Assembly: GCF_039994875.1 (NCBI RefSeq)
Contig: NZ_CP121196.1
Location: forward strand, 2,666,001-2,730,000
Direction: 5' to 3'
DNA length: 64,000 nt
DNA from: Telmatobacter sp. DSM 110680
Lineage (GTDB): Bacteria > Acidobacteriota > Terriglobia > Terriglobales > Acidobacteriaceae
The position numbers and the translations under genes were made by a program. A model generated the notes under the pieces. The model saw only the letters and a program-made list of their open reading frames with translations, did not search any database and was not told the origin of the DNA. Positions 7,709-16,041 of the stretch are shown here, piece by piece (the first letter of the stretch is position 1; every line of letters begins with the position of its first letter).

Positions 7709-7725
7709 TTGGCACGTGCGATGCA
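7709..7725 (+). promoter_or_regulatory. Sigma-54-type promoter before the OmpA-family gene
   Basis: TTGGCACGTGCGATGCA keeps the -24 GG and the -12 GC exactly 10 bp apart and matches the sigma-54 consensus (TGGCACG-N4-TTGC) at all but one position. The predicted transcript would start near 7736, giving an untranslated leader of about 67 bases. Confidence 0.6.
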
Positions 7726-7802
7726 ATAGAGGTGTGTGAGCGGCTTCACCTGCTCGCCCGCAGAGTTATCGCGGCAACCGCATATTCAGGGGTTAAAGAA
7801 AA

Positions 7803-8759
7803 ATGAAAAATCAAATTACAGCACGCATACTGTTTCCCAGCCAGGTAGCTGTTCTGGCCTTGGCATCAGCAATCGCGATCCCCGCGATGGCCCAGCAAAC
7901 GCAGCAGCCTGACAGTTCCCAGAGTGCTCCGGCGGCCGCACAGCAGACACCGACATCGACGCCGCCTGCGGCAGTGACCAATACTCCCACTGAGGCAAAA
8001 GAGGGATTCTGGGGCCGCGTCAATCCCATGGCGCGCAAAAAGTGGGTGAAGAAGCGGCTTGATCCGATCAACGACCGCCTCACCGAACTCGACCAGGTGA
8101 ACGCGAAGAACGCCTCCGACATCAAGGACGTGGATTCGCGCGCACAGGCTGGCATCAAGAAGGCCCAGGACTCCGCAGATCAGGCGAACCAAGTGGCGAC
8201 AGCCGCAGGCGACGCGGCCAAGAAGGCGAACGACACTGCCACAACCGCTTCGGGACACGTTGACACTCTCAACACCACCGTAGCCGGCCTCGACAGCTAC
8301 AAGCCGATTTCCGACGTGGAAGTTCCTTTCCGCACGGGAAGCCCGGTTCTTTCCAAGGATGCGAAGGCCAAGCTTGATGACATGGCGAAGAGCCTGGAAG
8401 GTCATCAGGGATACATCATCGAAATCGAAGCTCGTTCGCCGGGTGCAGGGGCTGCCGGTATCACGAGCTCGCAGCGTGAGGCAGCAGCGGTCCAGCGCTA
8501 CCTCGTAACTGAACACGAAATCCCCGTCTACCGGATGCACTCAGTGGCTCTGGGTAATGCTCAGATCACGGAACCGACCACAGATGTAGCAAGCAATAAT
8601 GCTCCGGCAGATCAGACTGCGCCGAAGCCTGTTGCGGCCCATCATCGTGAACGCGTTCCCAGCACTGTGCACATCAAGTTGATGGAAAACAGTTTGGCGG
8701 CCCAGGGCACCACATCCCCCCATGGTATGGCGTCCTCGACCGGTGCGGTGCAGCAGTAA
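7803..8759 (+). CDS. OmpA-like domain envelope protein
   Basis: The 318-residue exported protein has a signal peptide ending at about residue 30 (AIAIPAMAQQ), a Gln/Pro/Thr-rich linker, and an Ala/Lys/Asp-rich coiled coil at about 85-165 (AGIKKAQDSADQANQVATAA). An OmpA/MotB-like peptidoglycan-associated domain follows at about 175-275 (VPFRTGSPVLSKDAKAKLDD ... GYIIEIEARS). The coiled coil resembles the Lpp-like spacer seen in some outer-membrane OmpA proteins. A Lpp- or Pal-like envelope-tethering role is inferred. Transcription is likely sigma-54 dependent, and the gene ends at a strong terminator. Confidence 0.78.
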   Translation: MKNQITARILFPSQVAVLALASAIAIPAMAQQTQQPDSSQSAPAAAQQTPTSTPPAAVTNTPTEAKEGFWGRVNPMARKKWVKKRLDPINDRLTELDQVNAKNASDIKDVDSRAQAGIKKAQDSADQANQVATAAGDAAKKANDTATTASGHVDTLNTTVAGLDSYKPISDVEVPFRTGSPVLSKDAKAKLDDMAKSLEGHQGYIIEIEARSPGAGAAGITSSQREAAAVQRYLVTEHEIPVYRMHSVALGNAQITEPTTDVASNNAPADQTAPKPVAAHHRERVPSTVHIKLMENSLAAQGTTSPHGMASSTGAVQQ

Positions 8760-8860
8760 TGCTGAGTAGCCACCCCCCTGAGGCTCCCTTCCGCGCCGAC
8801 GGCTACCCCGCCGTTGGCCGCCAATAGAGCTCTCGCAACACGAGAGAACCAAGGCAACTT

Positions 8861-8892
8861 GGCCCCCGTTAATGACGGGGGCCGATTTTTTT
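8861..8892 (+). terminator. Rho-independent terminator of the OmpA-family gene
   Basis: A 9-bp GC-rich stem (GGCCCCCGT / ACGGGGGCC) with a TAATG loop is followed by a run of seven T. A smaller hairpin, CTCTCG-CAACA-CGAGAG, lies just before it at 8830-8846. Confidence 0.93.
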
Positions 8893-8951
8893 GTGGGCGA
8901 CACATTTGTTGGTGGTCCGCGTGGGACTCTATAGCGGCTGCCGGGGTTACG

Positions 8952-10643
8952 ATGGTTGCGATGAAGGTTCTTAGCGCAGAGGAGATGCAAGCTTGCGACC
9001 GCGAGACGACGGAGCGCTATGGCGTTTCGTCGATTGAATTGATGCGGGCTGCTTCTGCGGTGGTGGATGCGTTTGCGCGGGAGCAATTTCCCCGTGCGCG
9101 GCGCGTTACCGTGATCTGCGGGCGTGGCAACAACGGCGGGGATGGCATGATGGCGGCGCGTCTGCTGGCCAAGGCGGGGCTCGCGGTGACGACGCTGCTG
9201 CTAGGGTCGCAATACGAGTTGAAAGGCGATGCGGCCACCGCTTGGCGCGAACTGAGCGTCTCTCCCAATCGATATTTATATGAAGTCAATTCTGCGGCTG
9301 ACTTGCGGGCGCATACCGCTGCACTGGAAGCCGATCTGATCATCGACGCGGTTCTAGGAACAGGTTTCAAACCTCCGATGACAGGGCTGGCATTGGCGGC
9401 GATGGAGTGGGCAAGTGAAAGCGAGGCGCCGTTTCTATCAGTGGATCTACCTTCGGGTTGGCCAGCTGACTCTAGAAGCAGCAAAGTCGAAATGGCATTT
9501 CCGTCGGATGCAGTCATCACGTTTACAGCGCCGAAGCCTGCACATGTTTTTGGGGAGCTGACGCGGCTGTGGGATCAACCTATTGTGGTGGCGCCGATTG
9601 GTTCACCCGACGAAGCGATTGTTTCGCAGGGTGGGCTGAGCTGGGCTGGCGCTTCGCATGCACTGGTGGAGCAACCTCGGGGTGCAGACGCGAACAAAGG
9701 AAAGTTCGGCCATGTGCTAGTGATTGGCGGGTCGGTGGGAAAGTCGGGCGCTCCGGCGATGGCGTCGATGTCGGCATTGCGGGCGGGCGCTGGACTTGTG
9801 ACCGCTGCTGTGCCCAGCCCGATCATGGCGCTGGTGTCAAGCTTCGCGCCGGAGTTGATGACTCGGGCTATGATGGCCAGCCCCTCTGGCGAACTGGCGA
9901 GCAAAGGAACCACCGCGCAGCAATTTCAAAAAATGATTGACCGTAAAACGGTGATCGCCGTCGGGCCGGGTTTGGGTGATGGGCCGGGGACTGAGATGCT
10001 GTTGGAGGCCGTGCTATCGGATACGAAGCTGCCGACGGTGATAGATGCGGACGGACTGAACACACTTTCGGCTAATCCTTTTCTGATGGAAAAAATGACG
10101 GAAGTTGCGAAGGCAGGACGAACGGTGGTGTTGACGCCGCATCCGGGAGAGATGGCCCGGCTAACCGGGAAGAGCGTCGAAGAGATTCAGGCGAACAGGC
10201 ATGAGCAGGCACGATCTTTCGCGCGGGATCACGGCGTGACGCTGGTGCTGAAAGGATCGCGCACGCTGATTGCGCATCCTGATGGTCGGGTTGCTGTGAA
10301 CACTTCCGGAAATCCGGGAATGGCCAAGGGCGGCAGCGGTGACATGCTGATGGGAATCATTGCCGCGTTGCTGGCGCAGTATAAGGATGATGTTGCGCGT
10401 GCCGTGGAAGCGGCTGTTTATCTACATGGATTCGCCGCTGATCTGGCGGTGCATGAAGCCGATGAGCACACGCTGCTCGCCACGGATAGCCTGAAATATT
10501 TTTCGCAGGCGTTCCAGTTTCGGCCTTTCCGCTTTTCTCAGGGTGCCCCGAGAGGGTATGTTTGGTTGCAGGGGCTGTCAGCCGCACGTAGTCAGGCTTG
10601 CGCTCCTCAGAGGCGAAATGAGCAAGGAAGCCCCAGTCGCTGA
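8952..10643 (+). CDS. nnr: Bifunctional NAD(P)H-hydrate epimerase / ADP-dependent NAD(P)H-hydrate dehydratase
   Basis: The enzyme repairs hydrated NADH and NADPH. The N-terminal YjeF_N epimerase domain (about residues 1-225, with GRGNNGGDGMMAARLL) is fused to a YjeF_C dehydratase domain (about 240-525; VIGGSVGKSGAPAMASMSAL, then TSGNPGMAKGGSGDMLMG with the catalytic Asp). ATG at 8952 was chosen for the GGGG upstream; ATG at 8961 is equally plausible. The last 30 or so residues after FSQAFQF (RPFRFSQGAPRGYVWLQG and on) do not look like the family and overlap a copy of the GGGCACCC repeat read from the other strand. The stop overlaps tsaE by 26 bp, which indicates translational coupling. Confidence 0.93.
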   Translation: MVAMKVLSAEEMQACDRETTERYGVSSIELMRAASAVVDAFAREQFPRARRVTVICGRGNNGGDGMMAARLLAKAGLAVTTLLLGSQYELKGDAATAWRELSVSPNRYLYEVNSAADLRAHTAALEADLIIDAVLGTGFKPPMTGLALAAMEWASESEAPFLSVDLPSGWPADSRSSKVEMAFPSDAVITFTAPKPAHVFGELTRLWDQPIVVAPIGSPDEAIVSQGGLSWAGASHALVEQPRGADANKGKFGHVLVIGGSVGKSGAPAMASMSALRAGAGLVTAAVPSPIMALVSSFAPELMTRAMMASPSGELASKGTTAQQFQKMIDRKTVIAVGPGLGDGPGTEMLLEAVLSDTKLPTVIDADGLNTLSANPFLMEKMTEVAKAGRTVVLTPHPGEMARLTGKSVEEIQANRHEQARSFARDHGVTLVLKGSRTLIAHPDGRVAVNTSGNPGMAKGGSGDMLMGIIAALLAQYKDDVARAVEAAVYLHGFAADLAVHEADEHTLLATDSLKYFSQAFQFRPFRFSQGAPRGYVWLQGLSAARSQACAPQRRNEQGSPSR

Positions 10644-11091
10644 AGGACGGATTCACGAATTCGTAACAAAGAGCGGCGCCGACACGGTGGAAGTGGGGCG
10701 CAAGCTGGTGAATTTACTTGCACCGCCTCAGCTGCTGATTCTCCGAGGCGATCTGGGCACCGGCAAGACCACGTTAGTAAAGGGCATTGCGCAAGCGCTC
10801 GACGCCGCCGAGCCCGACGAAGTGACCAGTCCCACATTCACGTTGCTGCATGAATATGACGGCACGCGTGAGGGTAAGCCGGTGAAGCTGTTCCACCTGG
10901 ATGTATACAGGTTGGAAGGCGAGAGGCAGCTGGAGACGCTGGGGCTGGATGAACTGCTTACTCCCGATGCGATGGTACTTGTGGAGTGGGGTGAGAAGTT
11001 CAAGAGCATCAAGAAGAAGTCAACCGGCGAGATCGCGATTACCTCTGCTGGCGGCGACGCGCGGAAGATTTCAGTGACGCTGAAGGAATAG
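10618..11091 (+). CDS. tsaE: tRNA threonylcarbamoyladenosine biosynthesis ATPase TsaE
   Basis: TsaE powers the TsaBDE complex that makes t6A37 on ANN-decoding tRNAs. This is 157 residues with a Walker A motif GDLGTGKTT at 44-52, then the family motifs TSPTFTLLHEYDG, LFHLDVYRL and VLVEWGEKF. The start ATG overlaps the end of nnr, a common arrangement for this gene pair, and GAGGCGA lies just upstream. Its partner tsaB is in this window at 36633, far away; tsaD is not seen. Confidence 0.95.
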   Translation: MSKEAPVAEGRIHEFVTKSGADTVEVGRKLVNLLAPPQLLILRGDLGTGKTTLVKGIAQALDAAEPDEVTSPTFTLLHEYDGTREGKPVKLFHLDVYRLEGERQLETLGLDELLTPDAMVLVEWGEKFKSIKKKSTGEIAITSAGGDARKISVTLKE

Positions 11092-11151
11092 CGGCGGCAA
11101 AAAATCGAGCACGAATTGAATTGCCCGGAACGATCGACATGGAGGTGGAGG

Positions 11152-11772
11152 ATGCGGCTGACTTTGGTGAAGTCGAGTCTTCCGTTAGTTCTTGTCGCAA
11201 CGATGATGTGCGGTCAGCAGGCGAAGCCGTCATCGCCATCGCAAACAGGGCAACCGCTCGCGATGAAGAATTCAGGAACGCAGAGCGGCCATGCGAAAGT
11301 CGCGCACAAAACCCAAGCACATCATCGAGCAGTGAGGCGCAGTTACGTTTCAAGCCGCAAAGGTGCGAAACGCGCACCGTACCGGCCGGAGTATACCCAG
11401 AACTCGGTTGAGGTGATGAACGGGGCCTCAACGCAGAAGGTTGTTTTCCAGAACGACGATGCAGCGCGTGCGTCGCTGAAGGACAAAGGCGAGCCGGGCT
11501 ACAAAGTTGAAGTGTTGAACGGGACTGCGCGGGATACGCAGTATTTCAACGGCGACAACGCTCGTACAGGATCGGATGAAAAGCAGCCGGTGGTGATTGG
11601 GGTTCAATCGAGCGACACACGGGTTGCAGGCGGAAATAAACACCCGGTGGTAACCGCGATAACTACTGCGGGACCTGTCGATGCGAAAAGCGCGCGTGGC
11701 GGCGGGCAAAAGGTGACGAAGGGGATTTCTCCGCAGCCGAAGCGGCCGGCATATCAACCTGATGCGCATTAA
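11152..11772 (+). CDS. Secreted hypothetical protein
   Basis: I do not recognise a family. The 206-residue product starts with a signal peptide (RLTLVKSSLPLVLVATMMC), perhaps a non-canonical lipoprotein signal since a Cys sits at its end. The rest is low-complexity and basic (Lys, His, Gln, Ser) with two similar units: NSVEVMNGASTQKVVFQND and YKVEVLNGTARDTQYFNGDN, about 45 residues apart. The repeat of 'VEVMNG/VEVLNG...' suggests two small beta units. The start was set at 11152 because GGAGGTGGAGG immediately precedes it; the longer frame from 11116 lacks a signal. It lies between tsaE and a CDF-like gene on the same strand. Confidence 0.62.
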   Translation: MRLTLVKSSLPLVLVATMMCGQQAKPSSPSQTGQPLAMKNSGTQSGHAKVAHKTQAHHRAVRRSYVSSRKGAKRAPYRPEYTQNSVEVMNGASTQKVVFQNDDAARASLKDKGEPGYKVEVLNGTARDTQYFNGDNARTGSDEKQPVVIGVQSSDTRVAGGNKHPVVTAITTAGPVDAKSARGGGQKVTKGISPQPKRPAYQPDAH

Positions 11773-11789
11773 TTCTCAATTCCTTCCTC

Positions 11790-12416
11790 ATGAAGTCTGA
11801 TACGAGAGATGCGTGCTGCGGATCGTGTACACCGAGCGCGACGCTGCCGCGGACCGTCGCGTGGTTGCAGTGGATTACTCTCGCATGGATGATGCTGGAG
11901 TGCGGAGCGTCGTTGTGGGCGGCCTCGAAAGCACACAGTGTCGCGCTACTGGCTTTTGGAGCGGACAGCTTGGTGGAAATGCTGTCGGCAACGGTGGTGC
12001 TGCTGCAATTTATACCGCGGTTTCCGTTAAAGAAGGAGCATGCGGATCGGGCTGCGGCGGTGCTCTTGTTTGCACTGGCGGCTGTTGTGGTGTGCATGGC
12101 ATGGTTGGGCCGCGAGATGCCGCTGGAGACGAGTCGCGTGGGCATCGCCGTGACGGCACTGGCACTCGTTGTGATGCCGGTGCTGGCGTGGATGAAGCGG
12201 AGAGAGGCGCGCCGCATGAATAATCGAGCGCTGGCCGCGGATGCGGCGCAGTCTGCAACGTGCGCTTATCTTGCGGGAGTGACACTGGCTGGGCTGCTGC
12301 TTTTTGTTGTGTTTCGGATTCGCTGGGTGGACATAGTGGCCGCGTTGATCGCCGTGCCTATCCTGATTATGGAGGGTCGGCGAGCATGGCGCGGCGAGGG
12401 ATGTGGATGCTCTTGA
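11790..12416 (+). CDS. Cation-efflux (CDF)-like transmembrane protein, no cytoplasmic domain
   Basis: The 208-residue protein has about six TM helices. TM2 carries FGADSLVEMLSATVVL and TM5 carries ALAADAAQSATCAYLAG, which resemble the metal-site helices of cation diffusion facilitators, but the usual HxxxD pattern appears as DxxxE and DxxQ. The C-terminal cytoplasmic domain of CDF exporters is missing, as the protein ends soon after TM6. Cysteines cluster at both ends (CCGSC near residue 9, GCGCS at the C-terminus), which could bind metal. Function as a metal transporter is inferred from the fold pattern only. Confidence 0.65.
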   Translation: MKSDTRDACCGSCTPSATLPRTVAWLQWITLAWMMLECGASLWAASKAHSVALLAFGADSLVEMLSATVVLLQFIPRFPLKKEHADRAAAVLLFALAAVVVCMAWLGREMPLETSRVGIAVTALALVVMPVLAWMKRREARRMNNRALAADAAQSATCAYLAGVTLAGLLLFVVFRIRWVDIVAALIAVPILIMEGRRAWRGEGCGCS

Positions 12417-12496
12417 CGCCACGTTTTCAGAGACGCGATGGGAACGCTGCGCTGTAAGATGTTGGCTATCCTGCAGTAGATTCCCGGAGGATCCTG

Positions 12497-15400
12497 ATGC
12501 GTACGATGCGCCTGCGTTTGTTGGTTTGCCTTGCTGTTTTCCTGATTGCAATCGGAGTCATGATTGAACCGGTCGGAGCACGCGCGGCCACGAAGCCGCA
12601 TATCTATCAGCACCCCGCGTTGAGCAAAGACCTGATCGCATTTGGATATGCGGGAGATCTGTGGACCGTGCCACGTGCAGGCGGAGTTGCAACGCGACTG
12701 ACTACGGGCATTGGCATTGAGACCGAGCCGATTTTTTCGCCCGACGGAAGCACGATTGCATTCACTGGCTCTTATGACGGCAACACCGATGTGTTTATTG
12801 TTCCGGCGACGGGAGGTGTGCCGTTTCGGGTGACGTATCATCCTGCAGCGGATTTTGCGGTGGCGTGGACGCCGGACGGGAAGAGCATCGTGTTCCGGTC
12901 GACGCGAATTTCGCAGAGCCGATACACACAGCTTTACCAAGTGCCGTCGAAAGGTGGAATTGCAAAGCCGCTGCCTCTCCCTATGGCCTACCAGGGACAG
13001 TTCTCACCGGACGGCAAGGAGATTGCGTATTCGCCTCTGCCGCCGGCGTATGGATTTGATTACATGACATACGTGTCGTGGGGGAACTATCACGGGGGCC
13101 GCGCGAGCACGATCTGGATCACGACGCTGCCGGGGCTGGAGTCAGTCGAGATTCCGCATGAGGTAGCGTCCGACTTTTCGCCTGTATATGCAGGAGGCAA
13201 GATCTACTTTCTATCCAGCCGCAAAGGAAGAGCGACGATTTACAAATACGATCCGGGCGCGAACACAGTAGCGCAGGCGCTCGAGAACGACGGGCCTGAC
13301 ATTCGTTCGCTTCATGGCGAAGGGGACACGTTGGTATACGACCGGCTGGGCGAGATCTACCTATTCGATACGAAATCAGGGACGACCAAACTTGTGCCGA
13401 TTGAGATTGACGCGGATCTGCCCGAGGTAAGGCCGCGCATTGACAGCGTGGGAGACGAACTGGAGAACGTGGCGATTTCGCCGACCGGTGTGCGCGCCGT
13501 GGTTGAAGCGCATGGGGACATCTTCACCGTGGCCGCGAAACACGGACCGACCCGCGATATTACGAATACACCCGGAGTGATGGAGCGTGAGCCAGCATGG
13601 TCGCCGGATGGGCAATTGATCGCGTATTTTTCCGATGAGAGCGGAATGTACGCGTTGCATGTGGCGCCGCAAACGGGAGGTGCAGTGGCAGGTGCGGCGG
13701 TGGTGAAAAAGTTTGCGCTCGCGCAGGAGCCGGCTTATTACTTCAGTCCCAAGTGGTCGCCCGATTCGAAGAAGGTTGCCTTCTACGACAACCGGATGAA
13801 GACATATGTGCTCGACACAACGACTGGCAAACTGACAGTCATCAATGACAAGAACGTGTATGGCGGATTTTCGTCGTCGTCATTCGATTTTGCGTGGTCG
13901 CCGGATTCGAAGTGGATTGCATATCCGCGTTCGATGGCCAACCACCTGCACGCAATCTTTTTGTATTCGCAGGATTCAGGGCAATCGACGCAAGTGACGA
14001 GCGAGATGGGCGATTCACGCTATCCGGCGTTTGATCGCGAGGGGAAGTATCTTTTCTTCCTCACGAGCACGAATGAAGGTGCGACTTCAGATGGGCTCGA
14101 CATGACAAGCGATCTTTACCAGGTGACATCGAATATCTACGCGCTCACGTTGGCTGCGGATACTGCATCGCCTGTGGCTCCAGAGCTCGAAGACGAGAAG
14201 ACTGCGGCCGAGGAGAAGGCGGATACCAAGAAGGGTGACGATAAGAAGAGCGACGATAAAGCCGGCGACAAGTCCGGGGAAGCGAAGGAAGGCAACGGGG
14301 AAGAGAAGACCCATGCGAAACCTGCGCCGAAGCCGGTAAAGGTGGACCTCGACGGAATTGAGAAGCGGGTGGTTGCGATGCCTTTGCCCGCGAGTGTGTA
14401 TACCGGCGTTACGGGCGGACTGAAGGGAAGTTTGTACTTTACCGAGTTGCAGGAATCGGGTCGCTTTGGGGATCGCGGCGCAACACTAAGCCGGTGGACG
14501 CCGGAAGAGCGGAAGACGGAAAAGCTGGCCGAACATGTTGAGTCATTTGAGTTGTCAGCGAATGGCGAGAAGATGCTGCTGTCGCTGGGGCATCCGCGGC
14601 CAGATGGTAGTCCGGCGCCTCCAGCGGGCGGACCGAAGCCCACGTGGGTGATTGTGCCGGCGAATGCTGCGGCAAAGGCCGGTGAAGGAGTGCTGTCGTT
14701 TGGGGATGTGAAGATGCGGATTGACCCGCATGCCGAATGGGCACAGATGTATCACGAGGTGTGGCGGATCGAGCGCGCATTTTTCTATGACTCAAATTTT
14801 CATGGTACGAATACCGTGGCGGATGAAAAGAAGTATGAGCCGTATGTTGAGTCGATCGCCTCGCGCGCGGATTTGAACTACATCTTTCAGGAGATGTTGA
14901 GTGCGTTCTCCGTCGGACATCTGCGCGGGAATGGCGGGCAGATTCCAGATGCGAAGAAGGTGCCGGGCGGGCTGCTGGGCGCGGATTACGAGATCAAGGG
15001 AAATCGTTATTGCCTCGCGAAGATTTATTCGGGCGGGGAATTCAATCCGCGCGAGAAAGCTCCGCTGGCGCAGCCGGGATTGAACGTGAAGGTGGGCGAC
15101 TGCATTCTCGATATCAATGGTCAGGACCTCACAGCTGATATTGATATTCAGCAGCCGCTGGAGGGAACAGCGGGTAAGGTGATCAGTTTGCGGATCACGG
15201 GGGAGGATGGAAAAAACCCGCATGACATTTCAGTAGTACCGATTGCGAGCGAGGCGGCGCTGCGGAATGTGGACTGGATCGAGGGCAATCAGAAAAAAGT
15301 GGATCAGCTTTCGGGCGGCAAGCTCGCTTATGTGTATCTGCCGGACACGGGTGAAGGCGGATTTACGAACTTCAACCGCTACTACTTCGCGCAGACCGAT

Positions 15401-15922
15401 AAGAAGGGCGCGGTGATTGACGAACGTTTCAATGGCGGAGGGCAGGTGGCCGATTACTTTATCGAAGTGCTGGGGCGGCACATCGAGTCGTATTGGGCAC
15501 CGCGGTACGGGACGGTAGAGCACACACCGAACGCCGGGATCTACGGGCCGAAGGTGATGATTGCGAATGAATTCTCGGGGTCGGGCGGCGATGCGTTGCC
15601 ATGGTTGTTCAAGCAGGCAAAGCTGGGTCCGTTGGTGGGCAAGAGGACATGGGGCGGTCTCGTGGGCATCGGGCCGATTCCTGTCTTGATGGATGGCGGA
15701 CATGTGACTTCGCCGAGCGTCGCGTTCTTCTCGCCAAAGGGTGAATGGGACGTGGAGAATCACGGAGTGGAACCGGATTATGCGGTGGAGCAGGATCCCA
15801 AGTCGGTAAGCGAAGGGCACGATCCTCAACTGGAGAAGGCGGTTTCGCTGGCGCTGGAGGATTTGGGTAAGTCCCCGCAGCCTGAGGTGAAGAAGCCCGC
15901 TTATCCGAATTACCACAAGTAG
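12497..15922 (+). CDS. Tricorn-type protease homologue (S41 family)
   Basis: The 1141-residue exported protein has a signal peptide (LRLLVCLAVFLIAIGVM) and two beta-propellers of TolB/WD-like blades, for example FSPDGSTIAFTGSYDGNTD and WSPDSKKVAFYDNRM. A charged Lys/Asp/Glu/Gly-rich insertion lies at about residues 557-615. The tricorn C1, PDZ and C2 peptidase core follows. His of AFSVGHLRGN and Ser of EFSGSGGDA (about residues 1026-1033) fit the catalytic site, and GKRTWGGLVG is present. Tricorn cleaves peptides from larger proteases; with a signal peptide, this copy probably acts in the periplasm. A GGAGG lies before the ATG. Confidence 0.92.
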   Translation: MRTMRLRLLVCLAVFLIAIGVMIEPVGARAATKPHIYQHPALSKDLIAFGYAGDLWTVPRAGGVATRLTTGIGIETEPIFSPDGSTIAFTGSYDGNTDVFIVPATGGVPFRVTYHPAADFAVAWTPDGKSIVFRSTRISQSRYTQLYQVPSKGGIAKPLPLPMAYQGQFSPDGKEIAYSPLPPAYGFDYMTYVSWGNYHGGRASTIWITTLPGLESVEIPHEVASDFSPVYAGGKIYFLSSRKGRATIYKYDPGANTVAQALENDGPDIRSLHGEGDTLVYDRLGEIYLFDTKSGTTKLVPIEIDADLPEVRPRIDSVGDELENVAISPTGVRAVVEAHGDIFTVAAKHGPTRDITNTPGVMEREPAWSPDGQLIAYFSDESGMYALHVAPQTGGAVAGAAVVKKFALAQEPAYYFSPKWSPDSKKVAFYDNRMKTYVLDTTTGKLTVINDKNVYGGFSSSSFDFAWSPDSKWIAYPRSMANHLHAIFLYSQDSGQSTQVTSEMGDSRYPAFDREGKYLFFLTSTNEGATSDGLDMTSDLYQVTSNIYALTLAADTASPVAPELEDEKTAAEEKADTKKGDDKKSDDKAGDKSGEAKEGNGEEKTHAKPAPKPVKVDLDGIEKRVVAMPLPASVYTGVTGGLKGSLYFTELQESGRFGDRGATLSRWTPEERKTEKLAEHVESFELSANGEKMLLSLGHPRPDGSPAPPAGGPKPTWVIVPANAAAKAGEGVLSFGDVKMRIDPHAEWAQMYHEVWRIERAFFYDSNFHGTNTVADEKKYEPYVESIASRADLNYIFQEMLSAFSVGHLRGNGGQIPDAKKVPGGLLGADYEIKGNRYCLAKIYSGGEFNPREKAPLAQPGLNVKVGDCILDINGQDLTADIDIQQPLEGTAGKVISLRITGEDGKNPHDISVVPIASEAALRNVDWIEGNQKKVDQLSGGKLAYVYLPDTGEGGFTNFNRYYFAQTDKKGAVIDERFNGGGQVADYFIEVLGRHIESYWAPRYGTVEHTPNAGIYGPKVMIANEFSGSGGDALPWLFKQAKLGPLVGKRTWGGLVGIGPIPVLMDGGHVTSPSVAFFSPKGEWDVENHGVEPDYAVEQDPKSVSEGHDPQLEKAVSLALEDLGKSPQPEVKKPAYPNYHK

Positions 15923-15932
15923 GCAGTATGAG

Positions 15933-16031
15933 TTCGTGCTTTCACATCCATGGACTGAGGACCAGCCCATGGATAGGGCACCCACCTTTTGTGAAGAACC
16001 CAGGTCTCAAAAGCGAGACCTGGCGCACCCA
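15933..16031. repeat. Dispersed extragenic repeat, copy A, with two hairpins
   Basis: It opens TTCGTGCTTTC, then has an inverted repeat TCCATGG...CCATGGA (15947-15973), GGGCACCC, and a second perfect 9-bp hairpin CCAGGTCTC / GAGACCTGG (16000-16023) followed by GCACCC. The flanks recur at 30950 and the CCAGG-type hairpin recurs at 20342. It fills the gap between the tricorn and Ldh-family genes. Confidence 0.7.
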
Positions 16032-16041
16032 GATTATTTTC

